Position numbers and translations under genes: made by a program | The notes under the pieces: model-generated | The model's database searches: none | Seen by the model: the letters and a program-made list of their open reading frames with translations, nothing else | What the model was told of the DNA's origin: nothing | Part shown: positions 7,565 through 16,424 of the stretch, piece after piece | Layout: every line of letters begins with the position of its first letter | How positions within the stretch are numbered: position 1 is the first letter of the stretch | Origin: JBCCYM01 sp039190005 | Lineage (GTDB): Bacteria; Pseudomonadota; Gammaproteobacteria; UBA12402 | Length of the DNA stretch: 22,851 nt | Direction of reading: 5' to 3' | NCBI GenBank assembly: GCA_039190005.1 | Contig: JBCCYM010000024.1 | Location: 1-22,851, forward strand

Positions 7565-8644
7565 ATGAATAAAAAAATAAACGTTATGGTCGGCATGTCA
7601 GGCGGCGTAGACTCTTCAGTCGCCGCCTTATTATTGCTGCAACAAGGCTACCACGTTGAAGGCACATTCATGAAAAACTGGGAACAAGACCCCGGACAGG
7701 ATGATAATTGTTCCGCCGATCAAGACCTTATTGACGCCCAGGCGGTATGCCTGAAACTGGGCATCCGATTACACACCGTCAATTTCGCCGATGAATACTG
7801 GGATCGGGTATTTGAACATTTTCTCGATGAACACCGCGCCGGACGCACGCCTAATCCTGATATTCTATGTAATAAAGAAATTAAATTTAAAGCCTTTCTC
7901 GATTACGCCCTCAACGCCGGCGCTAATTATATTGCCACGGGTCACTATATTCGCACCGCACAACAAAATGGCGATGTTTATATGCTGAAAGCTAAGGATT
8001 TGACCAAAGATCAGAGCTATTTTCTCTACGCACTCAATCAACATCAACTCCGTCACGCGCTGTTTCCGATTGGCGATTATCAGAAAACAACTATTCGGGC
8101 ATTAGCGGCACAACATGGTCTGCGTAATCACAACAAAAAAGACAGCACTGGCATTTGTTTTATTGGCGAGCGTCATTTCAGTCGATTTTTAAGTCAATAT
8201 TTGCCGGCCAAACCCGGCGACATGATCACTAGCGATGGGGAAATACTTGGCAAACATCAAGGTTTAATGTTCTATACCATTGGTCAACGCAAAGGTTTGA
8301 ATATTGGTGGACGCAAAGACAGTGAAAATCTGCCCTGGTATGTGGTCGATAAAAACCTTAAAAGCAATCAATTAATTGTCGCGCAAGGCAATGAACATAT
8401 TAATCTTTTCAAATCCACCTTATATGCCGAACAACTTAGCTGGATAAACAAGGCGCCAACAGCCCCCTACCCCTGCGAAGCAAAAATACGCTACAACCAA
8501 CCATGCCAAGCCTGCGCAATTGAATCAATACATGATGGTCGCGCCAAGGTAGTGTTTGATCAAGCACAGCGCGCGATCACACCGGGACAGTCTATTGTCT
8601 TTTACCGTGATAATTACTGTCTGGGCGGCGGTATTATTCAATAA
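7565..8644 (+). CDS. mnmA: tRNA-specific 2-thiouridylase MnmA
   Basis: Cytoplasmic enzyme that places sulfur on uridine 34 of Lys, Glu and Gln tRNAs, activating the base with ATP and taking sulfur from the Tus relay or a desulfurase. The PP-loop GMSGGVDSS (residues 10-18) binds ATP. Cys102 in LCNKEIKF and Cys198 in GICFIGER are the two catalytic cysteines at the conventional positions. The D-x-x-K-D-Q-S-Y-F-L-Y segment and the C-terminal beta-barrel (FYTIGQRKGLNIGG) are intact. The length of 359 residues is typical. No strong Shine-Dalgarno sequence is seen before the ATG. It stands alone, divergent from gpmI, and is followed by a palindromic repeat. Confidence 0.97.
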   Translation: MNKKINVMVGMSGGVDSSVAALLLLQQGYHVEGTFMKNWEQDPGQDDNCSADQDLIDAQAVCLKLGIRLHTVNFADEYWDRVFEHFLDEHRAGRTPNPDILCNKEIKFKAFLDYALNAGANYIATGHYIRTAQQNGDVYMLKAKDLTKDQSYFLYALNQHQLRHALFPIGDYQKTTIRALAAQHGLRNHNKKDSTGICFIGERHFSRFLSQYLPAKPGDMITSDGEILGKHQGLMFYTIGQRKGLNIGGRKDSENLPWYVVDKNLKSNQLIVAQGNEHINLFKSTLYAEQLSWINKAPTAPYPCEAKIRYNQPCQACAIESIHDGRAKVVFDQAQRAITPGQSIVFYRDNYCLGGGIIQ

Positions 8645-8680
8645 AAATAGCAAAATGTTATCGGCAAAATGAGCGCGCGA

Positions 8681-8730
8681 CCCTTCGACAGGCTCAGGGC
8701 AAGCAGGCTCAGGGCAAGCAGGCTCAGGGA
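8681..8730 (+). repeat. REP-like element with internal 15-base duplication
   Basis: Same family as the 4217-4388 cluster: CCCTTCGACAGGCTCAGGGC, then the 15-base block GGCTCAGGGCAAGCA occurs twice in tandem before GGCTCAGGGA. It lies 37 bases after the mnmA stop and ahead of the cyo operon. Confidence 0.85.
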
Positions 8731-8770
8731 TCATTACGTTAAAATGTTATTAAATTTATCCAAAAAATAA

Positions 8771-8799
8771 TTGGCATTCCAGTTGGTTTGTGTTAACTT
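8771..8799 (+). promoter_or_regulatory. Weak candidate promoter for cyo operon
   Basis: TTGGCA (8771-8776, five of six) is followed after 17 bases by TAACTT (8794-8799, three of six). It is the best pairing I find ahead of cyoA, but the -10 is poor, which may point to an activator or to a different promoter. Confidence 0.25.
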
Positions 8800-8894
8800 A
8801 CTGCTCGCTGTAGTTAAACATGTAGTTAAGCATGGCAAAAAAACAGACCATCAATAAACAGACTACAACTAAACAGAAAACAGGGAAATCTTTG

Positions 8895-9827
8895 ATGCAG
8901 AAAGAAAAAAAATTTAGAGTACTATTAAAAAATAAAACCAAACTTGTTATCACTGTTATCACATCCTTAGGATTATTGTCACTGCTCAGTGGCTGTAATA
9001 TGACACTTCTTGATCCCAAAGGCATTATCGCCGCCGCCGAAAAACAACTGTTGATCGACTCAACATTATTAATGCTGATTGTGGTGATTCCGGTCATCAT
9101 TCTCGCAGTGGTCATCGCCTGGAAATTCAGGGCGTCAAACTCACAAAGCAAATATTCACCCAATTGGAGTCACAGCACCATTCTAGAGCTGGTATGGTGG
9201 GCGATTCCCATGGTGATTATCTTGATATTGGCTGTGATGACCTGGCGATCAACACACAAACTCAGCCCGTATCGACCACTTGATGTCAAAGGTAAACCAA
9301 TGATTGTCCAAGTTGTGGCACTGGAATGGAAATGGTTGTTTATTTATCCTGAACAAGATATTGCCTCTGTCAATTTCTTACAGATCCCTGTTGATGTGCC
9401 AGTAAGATTCTTAATTACTTCTGATGCGCCGATGAATTCCTTTGCCATACCAAGCCTGGCAGGACAGATTTATGCCATGGGCGGTATGCAAACCAGATTG
9501 AATGTGCTTGCCACCGAAACCGGCGATTATCGCGGATTTTCCGCCAACTACAGTGGTGATGGCTTCTCAGGGATGCATTTTGTCACCCGAGTCAGCTCAT
9601 TAAATGACTTCAATCAATGGGTCAACACAGTGAAACAATCACCGTCAAGACTGTCCATCGATGCCTATAACAAACTGGCTAAACCGAGTGAAAAACAGCC
9701 AGTAGAATATTTTTCATCAGTACAGAACAAGCTATTCAAATTAACCATCATGAAATATACGACACCGGGCATCGCTAACCCGGATGGCAGTATAAAAGAC
9801 AATTTAACATTAACTAACGGGAAATAA
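8895..9827 (+). CDS. cyoA: Cytochrome bo3 ubiquinol oxidase subunit II
   Basis: Membrane-anchored periplasmic subunit of the bo3 quinol oxidase. A lipoprotein signal ends in LLSGC (Cys34), followed by two membrane helices (LLMLIVVIPVIIL and the LVWWAIPMVIILIL region) and a cupredoxin-fold domain. The CuA ligands of cytochrome c oxidases are absent and the segment SLAGQIYAMGGMQTRLNVLA is diagnostic for the quinol type, as is YSGDGFSGMHF. I start at the ATG at 8895 because AGGGA lies eight bases ahead; this gives 310 residues, close to the E. coli protein, and a sensible signal peptide. An in-frame ATG at 8832 would add 21 charged residues without a ribosome binding site. cyoB begins two bases after the stop. 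Confidence 0.95.
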   Translation: MQKEKKFRVLLKNKTKLVITVITSLGLLSLLSGCNMTLLDPKGIIAAAEKQLLIDSTLLMLIVVIPVIILAVVIAWKFRASNSQSKYSPNWSHSTILELVWWAIPMVIILILAVMTWRSTHKLSPYRPLDVKGKPMIVQVVALEWKWLFIYPEQDIASVNFLQIPVDVPVRFLITSDAPMNSFAIPSLAGQIYAMGGMQTRLNVLATETGDYRGFSANYSGDGFSGMHFVTRVSSLNDFNQWVNTVKQSPSRLSIDAYNKLAKPSEKQPVEYFSSVQNKLFKLTIMKYTTPGIANPDGSIKDNLTLTNGK

Positions 9828-9829
9828 TC

Positions 9830-11821
9830 GTGTTCGGAAAATTAACATTAGATGCAATACCTTTTAATGTACCCATTATTATGGGTGCCGGTATATTTAT
9901 GGCAGTTGTTGTACTCATTGTTGTTGCCGCTTTATTTTACTTCAAAAAATGGAAATGGTTATGGACGGAGTGGTTAACATCGATTGACCATAAAAAAATC
10001 GGCATCATGTATATTATACTCGCCTATGTGATGTTTTTACGTGGTTTTGTCGACGCGGTGATGATGCGTTCACAACAGGCTATCGCTGTGGGGCATTCAA
10101 GCGGTTATCTTCCGCCAGAACATTATGATCAAATTTTTACCGCTCATGGCGTGATCATGATTTTCTTCATGGCAATGCCGTTTATGTTTGGCCTGTTAAA
10201 CCTCGCTGTGCCTCTACAAATTGGCGCGCGCGATGTGGCCTTCCCTTATCTTAATTCATTAAGCTTATGGCTGACAGTTATCAGCGCGATATTGGTTAAT
10301 ATTTCTTTGGTTATTGGTAAATTTGCCGCGACCGGCTGGTTAGCTTACCCACCATTATCAGAATTATCCTATAGTCCCGGTGTTGGCGTCGATTATTACA
10401 TCTGGGCATTGCAGATATCCGGTATAGGGAGCTTATTATCGGGGATAAACTTTTTTGTTACCATTATTAAAATGCGCTGCCCTGGCATGACATTGATGAA
10501 AATGCCCGTATTTACCTGGACCGCGCTTTGCGCCATGATCTTAGTGATTCTCGCTTTCCCGATTCTCGCCGCGACCCTGGGTATGTTACTGTTTGATCGC
10601 CTGTTCGGTATGCACTTCTTCACCATGACCGCCGGCGGCAACATGATGATGTATATCAATTTGATCTGGGCCTGGGGACATCCGGAGGTTTATATTCTCA
10701 TATTACCGGCATTTGGCGTCTTCTCTGAAGTTGTGGCAACATTTTCCAGAAAACGCTTGTTTGGCTATGCCACCATGGTGGGCGCGACCGTTGTCATCGC
10801 TTTCCTTTCCTTTGTGGTCTGGCTGCATCACTTTTTCACCATGGGCGCGGGCGCGAATGTAAACGCCTTTTTCGGTATCGCCACCATGATTATCGCGATT
10901 CCCACCGGGGTTAAAATATTTAACTGGTTATTTACCATGTATCGTGGTCGCGTGACGTATTCAACCCCCATGCTTTGGACTATCGGCTTTATCATCACCT
11001 TTGCCATTGGCGGCATGAGTGGTGTATTAATGGCAGTCCCAGGTATTGATTTCCAGGTACACAATAGCTTGTTCCTAATCGCTCACTTCCATAATGTGAT
11101 TATTGGTGGTGTTGTCTTTGGCTATTTTGCTGGCTTTATTTACTGGTTTCCAAAAACATTTGGCTTTAAATTGAATGAAAAAATCGGCAGATATGTCTTT
11201 GCCTGCTGGTTTATTGGTTTTTACGTTGCCTTTATGCCTTTGTATATTCTCGGCTTGATGGGCATGACCAGACGATTGAATCATTACCCCGCCTCTACTG
11301 GCTGGCATCCTTATCTGGTTGTCGCCGCGATTGGTGTCGCCATTATTGCCTGCGGTATTCTATTGCAAATTATTCAACTGCTGGTGAGTATTAAACACCG
11401 TAATGATCCAGACTATAAAGATACAACTGGCGATCCTTGGGATGGCAGAACCTTGGAATGGTCAATCCCCTCACCGGCGCCATTCTATAACTTTGCCGTC
11501 ACACCGGAAGTCCATGGTATTGACGCTTACTGGGAAACCAAAGAACGTTTAAAACATGGTTCAAGCGCCAAAGAAAAACCGCATTACAAAGATATTCATA
11601 TGCCAAAAAACACAGCGGCGGGTTTTATTATCGGCATGGCCTTTGGTGTGTTTGGTTTTGCCATGACCTGGCATATTTTCTGGCTAGCTGGCGTCGCCGG
11701 CATTGTGATTTTTGCTACCATTCTTCGACGCGCGTTTGATCCGCATATCGATTATTACTTAAAAGCAAAAGATGTTGAAAAATTTGAAAATGACTTTGCC
11801 AACGGGGTGAGACACTACTGA
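9830..11821 (+). CDS. cyoB: Cytochrome bo3 ubiquinol oxidase subunit I
   Basis: Catalytic heme-copper subunit that reduces oxygen to water and pumps protons. Numbering coincides with the E. coli protein: low-spin heme ligands His106 and His421, CuB ligands His284 (WGHPEVY), His333 and His334 (WLHHFF), and heme o3 ligand His419 (AHFHN). The quinol-site residues Arg71, Asp75, His98 and Gln101 are all present, so this is a quinol, not a cytochrome c, oxidase. The length of 663 residues and about fifteen membrane helices fit. Translation starts at GTG with GGGA eight bases ahead. The stop TGA shares its last base with the ATG of cyoC. Confidence 0.98.
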   Translation: MFGKLTLDAIPFNVPIIMGAGIFMAVVVLIVVAALFYFKKWKWLWTEWLTSIDHKKIGIMYIILAYVMFLRGFVDAVMMRSQQAIAVGHSSGYLPPEHYDQIFTAHGVIMIFFMAMPFMFGLLNLAVPLQIGARDVAFPYLNSLSLWLTVISAILVNISLVIGKFAATGWLAYPPLSELSYSPGVGVDYYIWALQISGIGSLLSGINFFVTIIKMRCPGMTLMKMPVFTWTALCAMILVILAFPILAATLGMLLFDRLFGMHFFTMTAGGNMMMYINLIWAWGHPEVYILILPAFGVFSEVVATFSRKRLFGYATMVGATVVIAFLSFVVWLHHFFTMGAGANVNAFFGIATMIIAIPTGVKIFNWLFTMYRGRVTYSTPMLWTIGFIITFAIGGMSGVLMAVPGIDFQVHNSLFLIAHFHNVIIGGVVFGYFAGFIYWFPKTFGFKLNEKIGRYVFACWFIGFYVAFMPLYILGLMGMTRRLNHYPASTGWHPYLVVAAIGVAIIACGILLQIIQLLVSIKHRNDPDYKDTTGDPWDGRTLEWSIPSPAPFYNFAVTPEVHGIDAYWETKERLKHGSSAKEKPHYKDIHMPKNTAAGFIIGMAFGVFGFAMTWHIFWLAGVAGIVIFATILRRAFDPHIDYYLKAKDVEKFENDFANGVRHY

Positions 11822-12426
11822 TGAATACACATACTATCGAAAGCCACGATCATAGTCCATTTTCCAAAGATGTCTTTGGATTCTGGATTTATATCATGAG
11901 TGACTGCTTGTTATTTGCGTCACTCTTCGCGACCTTTGCCGTATTACATACCAAAACCTTTGGTGGTCCGGCACTAGGGCAACTTGTTGAAGTCCCCTAT
12001 GTACTCGGTGAAACCTTATTCCTGTTAGCCAGTAGTTTTACCTACGGTTTAGCCATGCTCTCTGTCTACAGAAGCCGGCGGAATAATGCGATTTTCTTCT
12101 TAATCCTGACATTTCTTTTAGGTTTAGGCTTTGTGACCATGGAAATTAATGAATTTGTTCATTTATATCTCGCCGGTCATACTTGGCAAAGCAGTGCCGC
12201 GATGTCGTCTTTTTTCACCCTGGTCGGCACCCATGGCTTGCACGTCTCTATCGGCTTGTTATGGATGTTGATTTTAATTATCAAACTGTTTACTGAACGC
12301 GATATCGCTGTGGCTACCAGCCGAAAATTAACCTACTTAGGCTTATTCTGGAGCTTTCTTGATATTGTTTGGATTTTTGTATTTACAATTGTCTATTTAA
12401 TAGGAGCTGTACATGTCTACGCATGA
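11821..12426 (+). CDS. cyoC: Cytochrome bo3 ubiquinol oxidase subunit III
   Basis: Five-helix membrane subunit of the bo3 oxidase that stabilises subunit I. The start FGFWIYIMSDCLLFASLFATF and the motif TLVGTHGLHVSIGLLWM are characteristic of the heme-copper oxidase subunit III family; the length of 201 residues is that of quinol-type subunit III. The start codon overlaps the cyoB stop by one base (TGATG), indicating coupled translation, and the 3' end overlaps cyoD by 14 bases. Confidence 0.97.
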   Translation: MNTHTIESHDHSPFSKDVFGFWIYIMSDCLLFASLFATFAVLHTKTFGGPALGQLVEVPYVLGETLFLLASSFTYGLAMLSVYRSRRNNAIFFLILTFLLGLGFVTMEINEFVHLYLAGHTWQSSAAMSSFFTLVGTHGLHVSIGLLWMLILIIKLFTERDIAVATSRKLTYLGLFWSFLDIVWIFVFTIVYLIGAVHVYA

Positions 12427-12751
12427 TCATCACTACGAAATTACTGATAAACTCAGCAAAAAAACACTGGGCAGATACATTACCGGCTTGGTACTCTGTT
12501 TAATATTAACCTTCATCCCTTTTGGTGTAGTGATAACACGTCCATTTAGCAAAGAATACATGTACATGACCTTAGTGATCTGTGCCGTATTACAATTGTT
12601 TGTGCAATCACGTTTTTTCCTGCGTCTAAACGCGGGACCACAGGGGCGTTGGAGTTTAATGTCATTTTTATTCGCCCTATTTGTCGTCTTGGTGATTGCT
12701 TTCGGTTCACTGTGGATTATGTATAATCTGAATTACAATATGATGCACTAA
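12413..12751 (+). CDS. cyoD: Cytochrome bo3 ubiquinol oxidase subunit IV
   Basis: Small three-helix membrane subunit that assists assembly of the bo3 oxidase. The protein has 112 residues: a short His-rich start (MSTHDHHYEI), then helices around YITGLVLCLILTFIPFGVV, MTLVICAVLQLFVQSRFFL and a C-terminal one. The F-x-L-R-L-N-x-G-P-Q-G segment between helices two and three is typical of CyoD. Its start lies inside cyoC, with AGGAG six bases ahead. Confidence 0.95.
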   Translation: MSTHDHHYEITDKLSKKTLGRYITGLVLCLILTFIPFGVVITRPFSKEYMYMTLVICAVLQLFVQSRFFLRLNAGPQGRWSLMSFLFALFVVLVIAFGSLWIMYNLNYNMMH

Positions 12752-12762
12752 GGCTAATCGGA

Positions 12763-13602
12763 GTGAACTTACTCTCGATTACCAAGCCTGGCATCATTTT
12801 CGGCAATATCATCACCGTTTGTGGCGGTTATTTTCTCGGATCACAGGATGGTTTTGCCCTCTTTCCTCTGATTATTGTCGTCATTGGCATGTCGCTGGTC
12901 ATGGCTTCTGGTTGTGTGATGAATAACATCATCGACAGCGACATCGACCGCCTGATGGAACGCACCAAAAACCGCGCCTTAGCCACTGGCCTAGTCAGTC
13001 GCAAAACGGCCCTGGTCTTTGGCGTTTTACTTGGACTCATCGGCATTGGTCTGCTTTATATTTGGACAAATCTATTATCAACCCTAATTGCTCTAGTCGC
13101 CTGGCTGGTCTATGTCATCAGTTACAGTCTGTATATGAAACGCAAATCAGTCTATGGCACCATCATCGGTGGCATAGCCGGCGCCGCACCACCGGTGATA
13201 GGCTATTGCGCCGCGGCTAACCGTTTTGATATGGGCGCGGTTGCCGTTTTTTTTATTCTTTTTTTATGGCAAATCCCCCACTCTTACGCCATTGCCGTTT
13301 ACCGCCTCAAAGATTACACGGCTGCCGCCATTCCGGTACTGCCGGTTAAAAAAGGTATTTACTACACCAAAATTACCATGCTGGTATATATTGTAGTCTT
13401 TACCATTGCCGCGATCATGCCCACAGTCTTAGGCTATAGTGGCACGGCTTATTTTATTGTCGCGCTTGTTGCCGGACTATGCTGGCTCTATTTGGGGATC
13501 CAAGGATTGATGACTGATGATAATAGGCGCTGGGCGCGCAAGATGTTTATTTACTCGATATTTAACATCACATTATTGTGTGTGATGATGGCTGTTGGGT
13601 AA
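12763..13602 (+). CDS. cyoE: Protoheme IX farnesyltransferase (heme O synthase)
   Basis: Integral membrane prenyltransferase of the UbiA superfamily that adds a farnesyl group to heme B, giving the heme O needed by CyoB. The first Asp-rich motif is NNIIDSDIDRLMERTKNRA, and the second-loop region contains HSYAIAVYRLKDYTAAAIPVLP. Eight to nine helices over 279 residues match the family. Translation starts at GTG with AAGG nine bases ahead, 11 bases after the cyoD stop, so it is the last gene of the operon. The 244 bases after its stop are a palindromic repeat cluster that could serve as the end of the transcript. Confidence 0.96.
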   Translation: MNLLSITKPGIIFGNIITVCGGYFLGSQDGFALFPLIIVVIGMSLVMASGCVMNNIIDSDIDRLMERTKNRALATGLVSRKTALVFGVLLGLIGIGLLYIWTNLLSTLIALVAWLVYVISYSLYMKRKSVYGTIIGGIAGAAPPVIGYCAAANRFDMGAVAVFFILFLWQIPHSYAIAVYRLKDYTAAAIPVLPVKKGIYYTKITMLVYIVVFTIAAIMPTVLGYSGTAYFIVALVAGLCWLYLGIQGLMTDDNRRWARKMFIYSIFNITLLCVMMAVG

Positions 13603-13621
13603 ACCTAAAAACCACAGTGGT

Positions 13622-13798
13622 GCCTGAGCCTGCTTGCCCTGAGCTTGTCGAAGGATCGAAAGGCAGCACAAGTTTTTCGAGTACGTGCTTTGGCTTCGAC
13701 AAGCTCAGCCATCTTATACGTTGAGCCTGTCGAAAGCTACTCCCTGAGCCTGCTCGCCCTGAACCTGCTTGCCCTGAGCTTGTCGAAGGGTCGAAGGG
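13622..13798. repeat. REP-like palindromic repeat cluster (second convergent junction)
   Basis: Four elements of the same family as 4217-4388. A long copy in minus orientation (13622-13661) is followed by the core TCGAAAAACTTG on the minus strand (13669-13680), a short copy TGGCTTCGACAAGCTCAGCC (13691-13711), a partial copy TTGAGCCTGTCGAAAGC (13721-13737) and a long minus-oriented copy with a duplicated block (13742-13798). The first 90 bases equal the reverse complement of 4286-4386 in order and content. The cluster fills the junction between cyoE and the ROK kinase gene. Confidence 0.85.
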
Positions 13799-13846
13799 CG
13801 AAAAATCAGAGGCTTGATCGCCAAGCGAGAGTGGCAACATCTTCTA

Positions 13847-14758
13847 TCATGTTAATTTACTACAACTATACGCCATACCAAAAAGCGCGCCCTGGTTACC
13901 GAGCGTCGCGGGTAAAATTTTAACGAACTGATAACCATCCAACACTCTCTTTTTAAATTGTCGCTCTACGGGGGTAAATAAAAAATCACCCATCTCAGTA
14001 ATACCGCCACCGATAATAATGGCTTCCGGTGCCAGTGTATGCGCCAAAGAAATTAAACCGGAATTTAAAGAATAGAGAAATTCATCAAAAATATGTTGCG
14101 CTTGTCCATCCGCTTGCATCAGCGCTTTTGTAAAATCAGCCGGCTTGGCATTTGGTTGATCTTTCAGTTGTCGATAACGTTTAACTAACACGGAAGCAGA
14201 GGCCTTACGTTCCCAGGCGCCAGGAAAAAAACAGTGTTTATTTGTATCACCCTCATCAGTAATCAGATAACCAATCTCACCAGCACAGTTATTGACCCCG
14301 CGATACAGTTCACCATTAATAATAATCGCGCCGCCAATACTACTGCCCAAAGTTAAAAAAACACTGTTACTAAATTGCTTTGCCTGCCCTTGCCAAAGTT
14401 CGCCTAAAGCGGCAGCTTTGACATCATTTTCAATACAAGCGGGCAATTGTGTTATCTGTTGAATATTTTTCACCAAGGGAAAATCGACCAAATGGGTGAC
14501 ATAGTGTGAACCACAGGTAATACAACCTTTCTGCGGATCGACAACGCCATGCGAAGACACACCAATGGCGTCAATATCATGCTGTTGCAGTGCCTGTTTA
14601 ATCTGATGAATGATAATACTAATAACGTCTTGTGGTTGTGGCTCTTTAGGCGTTGACAATTTCCCGTGAAACAACATATCACCTTGTGAAGACACGATGC
14701 CATATTTGATAAAAGTCCCCCCTAGATCAAAGCATAAGTAGGTTTTATGATGACGCAT
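13847..14758 (-). CDS. ROK family sugar kinase (candidate N-acetylglucosamine or glucose kinase)
   Basis: Cytoplasmic ATP-dependent hexose kinase of the actin-like ROK fold. The phosphate-binding loop is FDLGGTFIKYG (residues 10-20); the catalytic Asp112 lies in IENDVKAAALGE, and the adenine-side motif TLGSSIGGAIIINGELYRG is intact. The GEIG motif is present, but the His that normally follows is Tyr164, and the zinc-binding CxCGxxGC cluster of most ROK proteins is missing (only Cys176 remains). This resembles zinc-free ROK enzymes such as beta-glucoside kinases. It is the last gene of a minus-strand operon and overlaps cutC by 14 bases. Context with a glycosylasparaginase-like enzyme favours an amino sugar substrate, but the sequence alone does not settle this. 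Confidence 0.85.
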   Translation of the reverse strand: MRHHKTYLCFDLGGTFIKYGIVSSQGDMLFHGKLSTPKEPQPQDVISIIIHQIKQALQQHDIDAIGVSSHGVVDPQKGCITCGSHYVTHLVDFPLVKNIQQITQLPACIENDVKAAALGELWQGQAKQFSNSVFLTLGSSIGGAIIINGELYRGVNNCAGEIGYLITDEGDTNKHCFFPGAWERKASASVLVKRYRQLKDQPNAKPADFTKALMQADGQAQHIFDEFLYSLNSGLISLAHTLAPEAIIIGGGITEMGDFLFTPVERQFKKRVLDGYQFVKILPATLGNQGALFGMAYSCSKLT

Positions 14759-15491
14759 GATGCCCTCTTACTGTTGTCATAATTTGTTGTAACTGTTTTT
14801 TATCTGTAATTTTAAACGTCAAGGCTGATGGCGCGAAAGCGCTAAGCTCGCGTTTAGCGCGGCAATTATCAGCAATACTTGAAGCTGAACAGTGAATATG
14901 ATGGATATGGGTACGATCAAGCAACTGAGCCACATTATCAGCCCTGATGCCGCCGCCGGCCATGATTTCAATCGCGTGACCATATTTTGACTGTAATGAC
15001 GCGATGTTCGCCATACCTGTGATAACATCCTTGGCTTGTCCAGACGTCAGCACGCGCGTAAATCCCATAGCAATCAGCTGCTCAATCGCTGCTTCATAAT
15101 TTTCAACTAAATCAATCGCGCGATGAAATGTGGTTTCTAATTGATACTGTTTCGCATGGTCAATTAACATTTGGTTAGCGCTGATATTTAAGTCATGATT
15201 ACCATCTAATACGCCAAATACAATACCATCAACTTGACGCGCCGCCATCAAATCAATTTCCTGACACATCAAGGCCAATTCTTTAGCTGAATAATTAAAA
15301 TCGCCACAGCGAGGACGAATCATGGCTTGCAGTGAACATTGGCTATGTTGTTTGGCATAATCTAGCAATGCTAAGGACGGTGTTAAACCTTCCAGACCAA
15401 GCGCGGCGCATAGTTCTAAACGATCGGCACCACAGCTGACTGCGGCATCAATGGAAGCAATATTATCAACGCAAACTTCAAGTGTGATCAT
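14745..15491 (-). CDS. cutC: CutC family protein (annotated as copper homeostasis)
   Basis: TIM-barrel protein of the CutC family. Recognisable segments are LEVCVDNIASIDAAVSCGAD with RLELC, then MIRPRCGDFNYS, VDGIVFGVLDG, TFHRAID, RVLTSGQA, IEIMAGGGIRADNV and a final HIHCSAS. All line the mouth of the barrel and look intact. The family was named for copper tolerance in E. coli, a role that is disputed. Here it lies between a glycosylasparaginase-type enzyme and a sugar kinase, suggesting action on a sugar or glycoside intermediate. I start at the ATG at 15491 (248 residues), five bases after the upstream stop; a TTG at 15500 would overlap that stop and add three residues. The downstream kinase gene overlaps by 14 bases. 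Confidence 0.9.
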   Translation of the reverse strand: MITLEVCVDNIASIDAAVSCGADRLELCAALGLEGLTPSLALLDYAKQHSQCSLQAMIRPRCGDFNYSAKELALMCQEIDLMAARQVDGIVFGVLDGNHDLNISANQMLIDHAKQYQLETTFHRAIDLVENYEAAIEQLIAMGFTRVLTSGQAKDVITGMANIASLQSKYGHAIEIMAGGGIRADNVAQLLDRTHIHHIHCSASSIADNCRAKRELSAFAPSALTFKITDKKQLQQIMTTVRGHHASS

Positions 15492-15496
15492 CACGC

Positions 15497-16417
15497 TCAA
15501 TCAAGCCGCTCGGCTTGAAATAATTCTGGCTTCGGCATGTTATCCGTCCACAACCAATAATAAACTGGTTCGGCGCCTCTAAAACTCACCACACTGTGCT
15601 TATCATGGGCATCAATGGCGTGAATGGTCACTTCGCCAAGATAACCTTGTTTTAAGTGGCGCAGATCAGCCACCGCTTCTCTGACCGCCTCAGCAACAGA
15701 CATGCCCATTTTCATATACAACACCACACTACGCGCCGTGCCAGCACGGATAGTCATCTCGCCGGTATGGGTACAGGCACAGGCACCATAACGGGAATCA
15801 GCGTAATTGCCAGCACCGATGACAGGACTATCCCCTAAGCGTCCGGGATATTTCCAGGCCCAACCGGAAGTGCTGGTCGCTGAACTGATTTTATTATCAC
15901 AATCTCTGGATAAATAAACCGTTGTATCAAAAACTTTTTCCGGATCTTGCGCGCGTTTAGCAATATCTAATAATCTGATCTCAGGAAAAGTTTGAAGCTG
16001 TTGCCGATTAAGGCATTTTTCAAGGCCACGATGCCACACTGTTTTGGCTTGTTCAGTAAGATTATCACATGGTTCAGCATTAATTTCAGCGGCAAAGCGT
16101 TGCGCGCCATCACCGACTAAAATTTCATGATCGAGCTGTCGCATGATGGCATAAGCCACTTCCACAGGATGTAAATAATTTTTTAAGGCGCCAACCGCGC
16201 CGGTTTGCAAGCTATCGCCATCGATAACACTGGCATCCAGTGTCACATCACCCAATAAATCAGGCCAACCGCCTCGTCCAACCGTGTGAATATCAAGCGA
16301 CTTTTCAACACATTTTATGCCGTCAATAATGGCTCGCAGCCCATCTTTTCTGCCGTTTAGTGCTGTGAAAGCGGTTTCAACCCCGCAGCTCCCTTCTTTA
16401 TTGGCAATCAGTATCAT
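15497..16417 (-). CDS. N4-(beta-N-acetylglucosaminyl)-L-asparaginase / isoaspartyl peptidase family Ntn hydrolase
   Basis: Enzyme of the asparaginase-2 (T2) family, made as a precursor that cuts itself to expose a threonine nucleophile. The cleavage site is before Thr165 in VFDTTVYLSRD, matching the usual HDT(I/V)G segment. The substrate-binding segments TSTSGWAWKYPGRLGDSPV with IGAGNYAD and then THTGEM follow as in glycosylasparaginases. The N-terminal alpha chain includes VGRGGWPDLLGDVTLDASV and GAVGAL. No signal peptide is visible, so it should act in the cytoplasm. It would release aspartate and N-acetylglucosamine from glycosylated asparagine, or cut isoaspartyl peptides; the adjacent sugar kinase favours the former. 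The gene starts seven bases after the POT stop and shares an operon with cutC and the kinase. Confidence 0.85.
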   Translation of the reverse strand: MILIANKEGSCGVETAFTALNGRKDGLRAIIDGIKCVEKSLDIHTVGRGGWPDLLGDVTLDASVIDGDSLQTGAVGALKNYLHPVEVAYAIMRQLDHEILVGDGAQRFAAEINAEPCDNLTEQAKTVWHRGLEKCLNRQQLQTFPEIRLLDIAKRAQDPEKVFDTTVYLSRDCDNKISSATSTSGWAWKYPGRLGDSPVIGAGNYADSRYGACACTHTGEMTIRAGTARSVVLYMKMGMSVAEAVREAVADLRHLKQGYLGEVTIHAIDAHDKHSVVSFRGAEPVYYWLWTDNMPKPELFQAERLD

Positions 16418-16424
16418 AAGACCA

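Noticed and set aside
8832..8894. cyoA start at 8832
   Set aside because: No ribosome binding site; it would put 21 charged residues ahead of a lipoprotein signal. The ATG at 8895 has AGGGA eight bases upstream.
13568..13923. Open frames on both strands with Ser/Gly/Leu-rich repeats after cyoE
   Set aside because: They are translations of the palindromic repeat cluster; the same peptide patterns appear wherever the element occurs.
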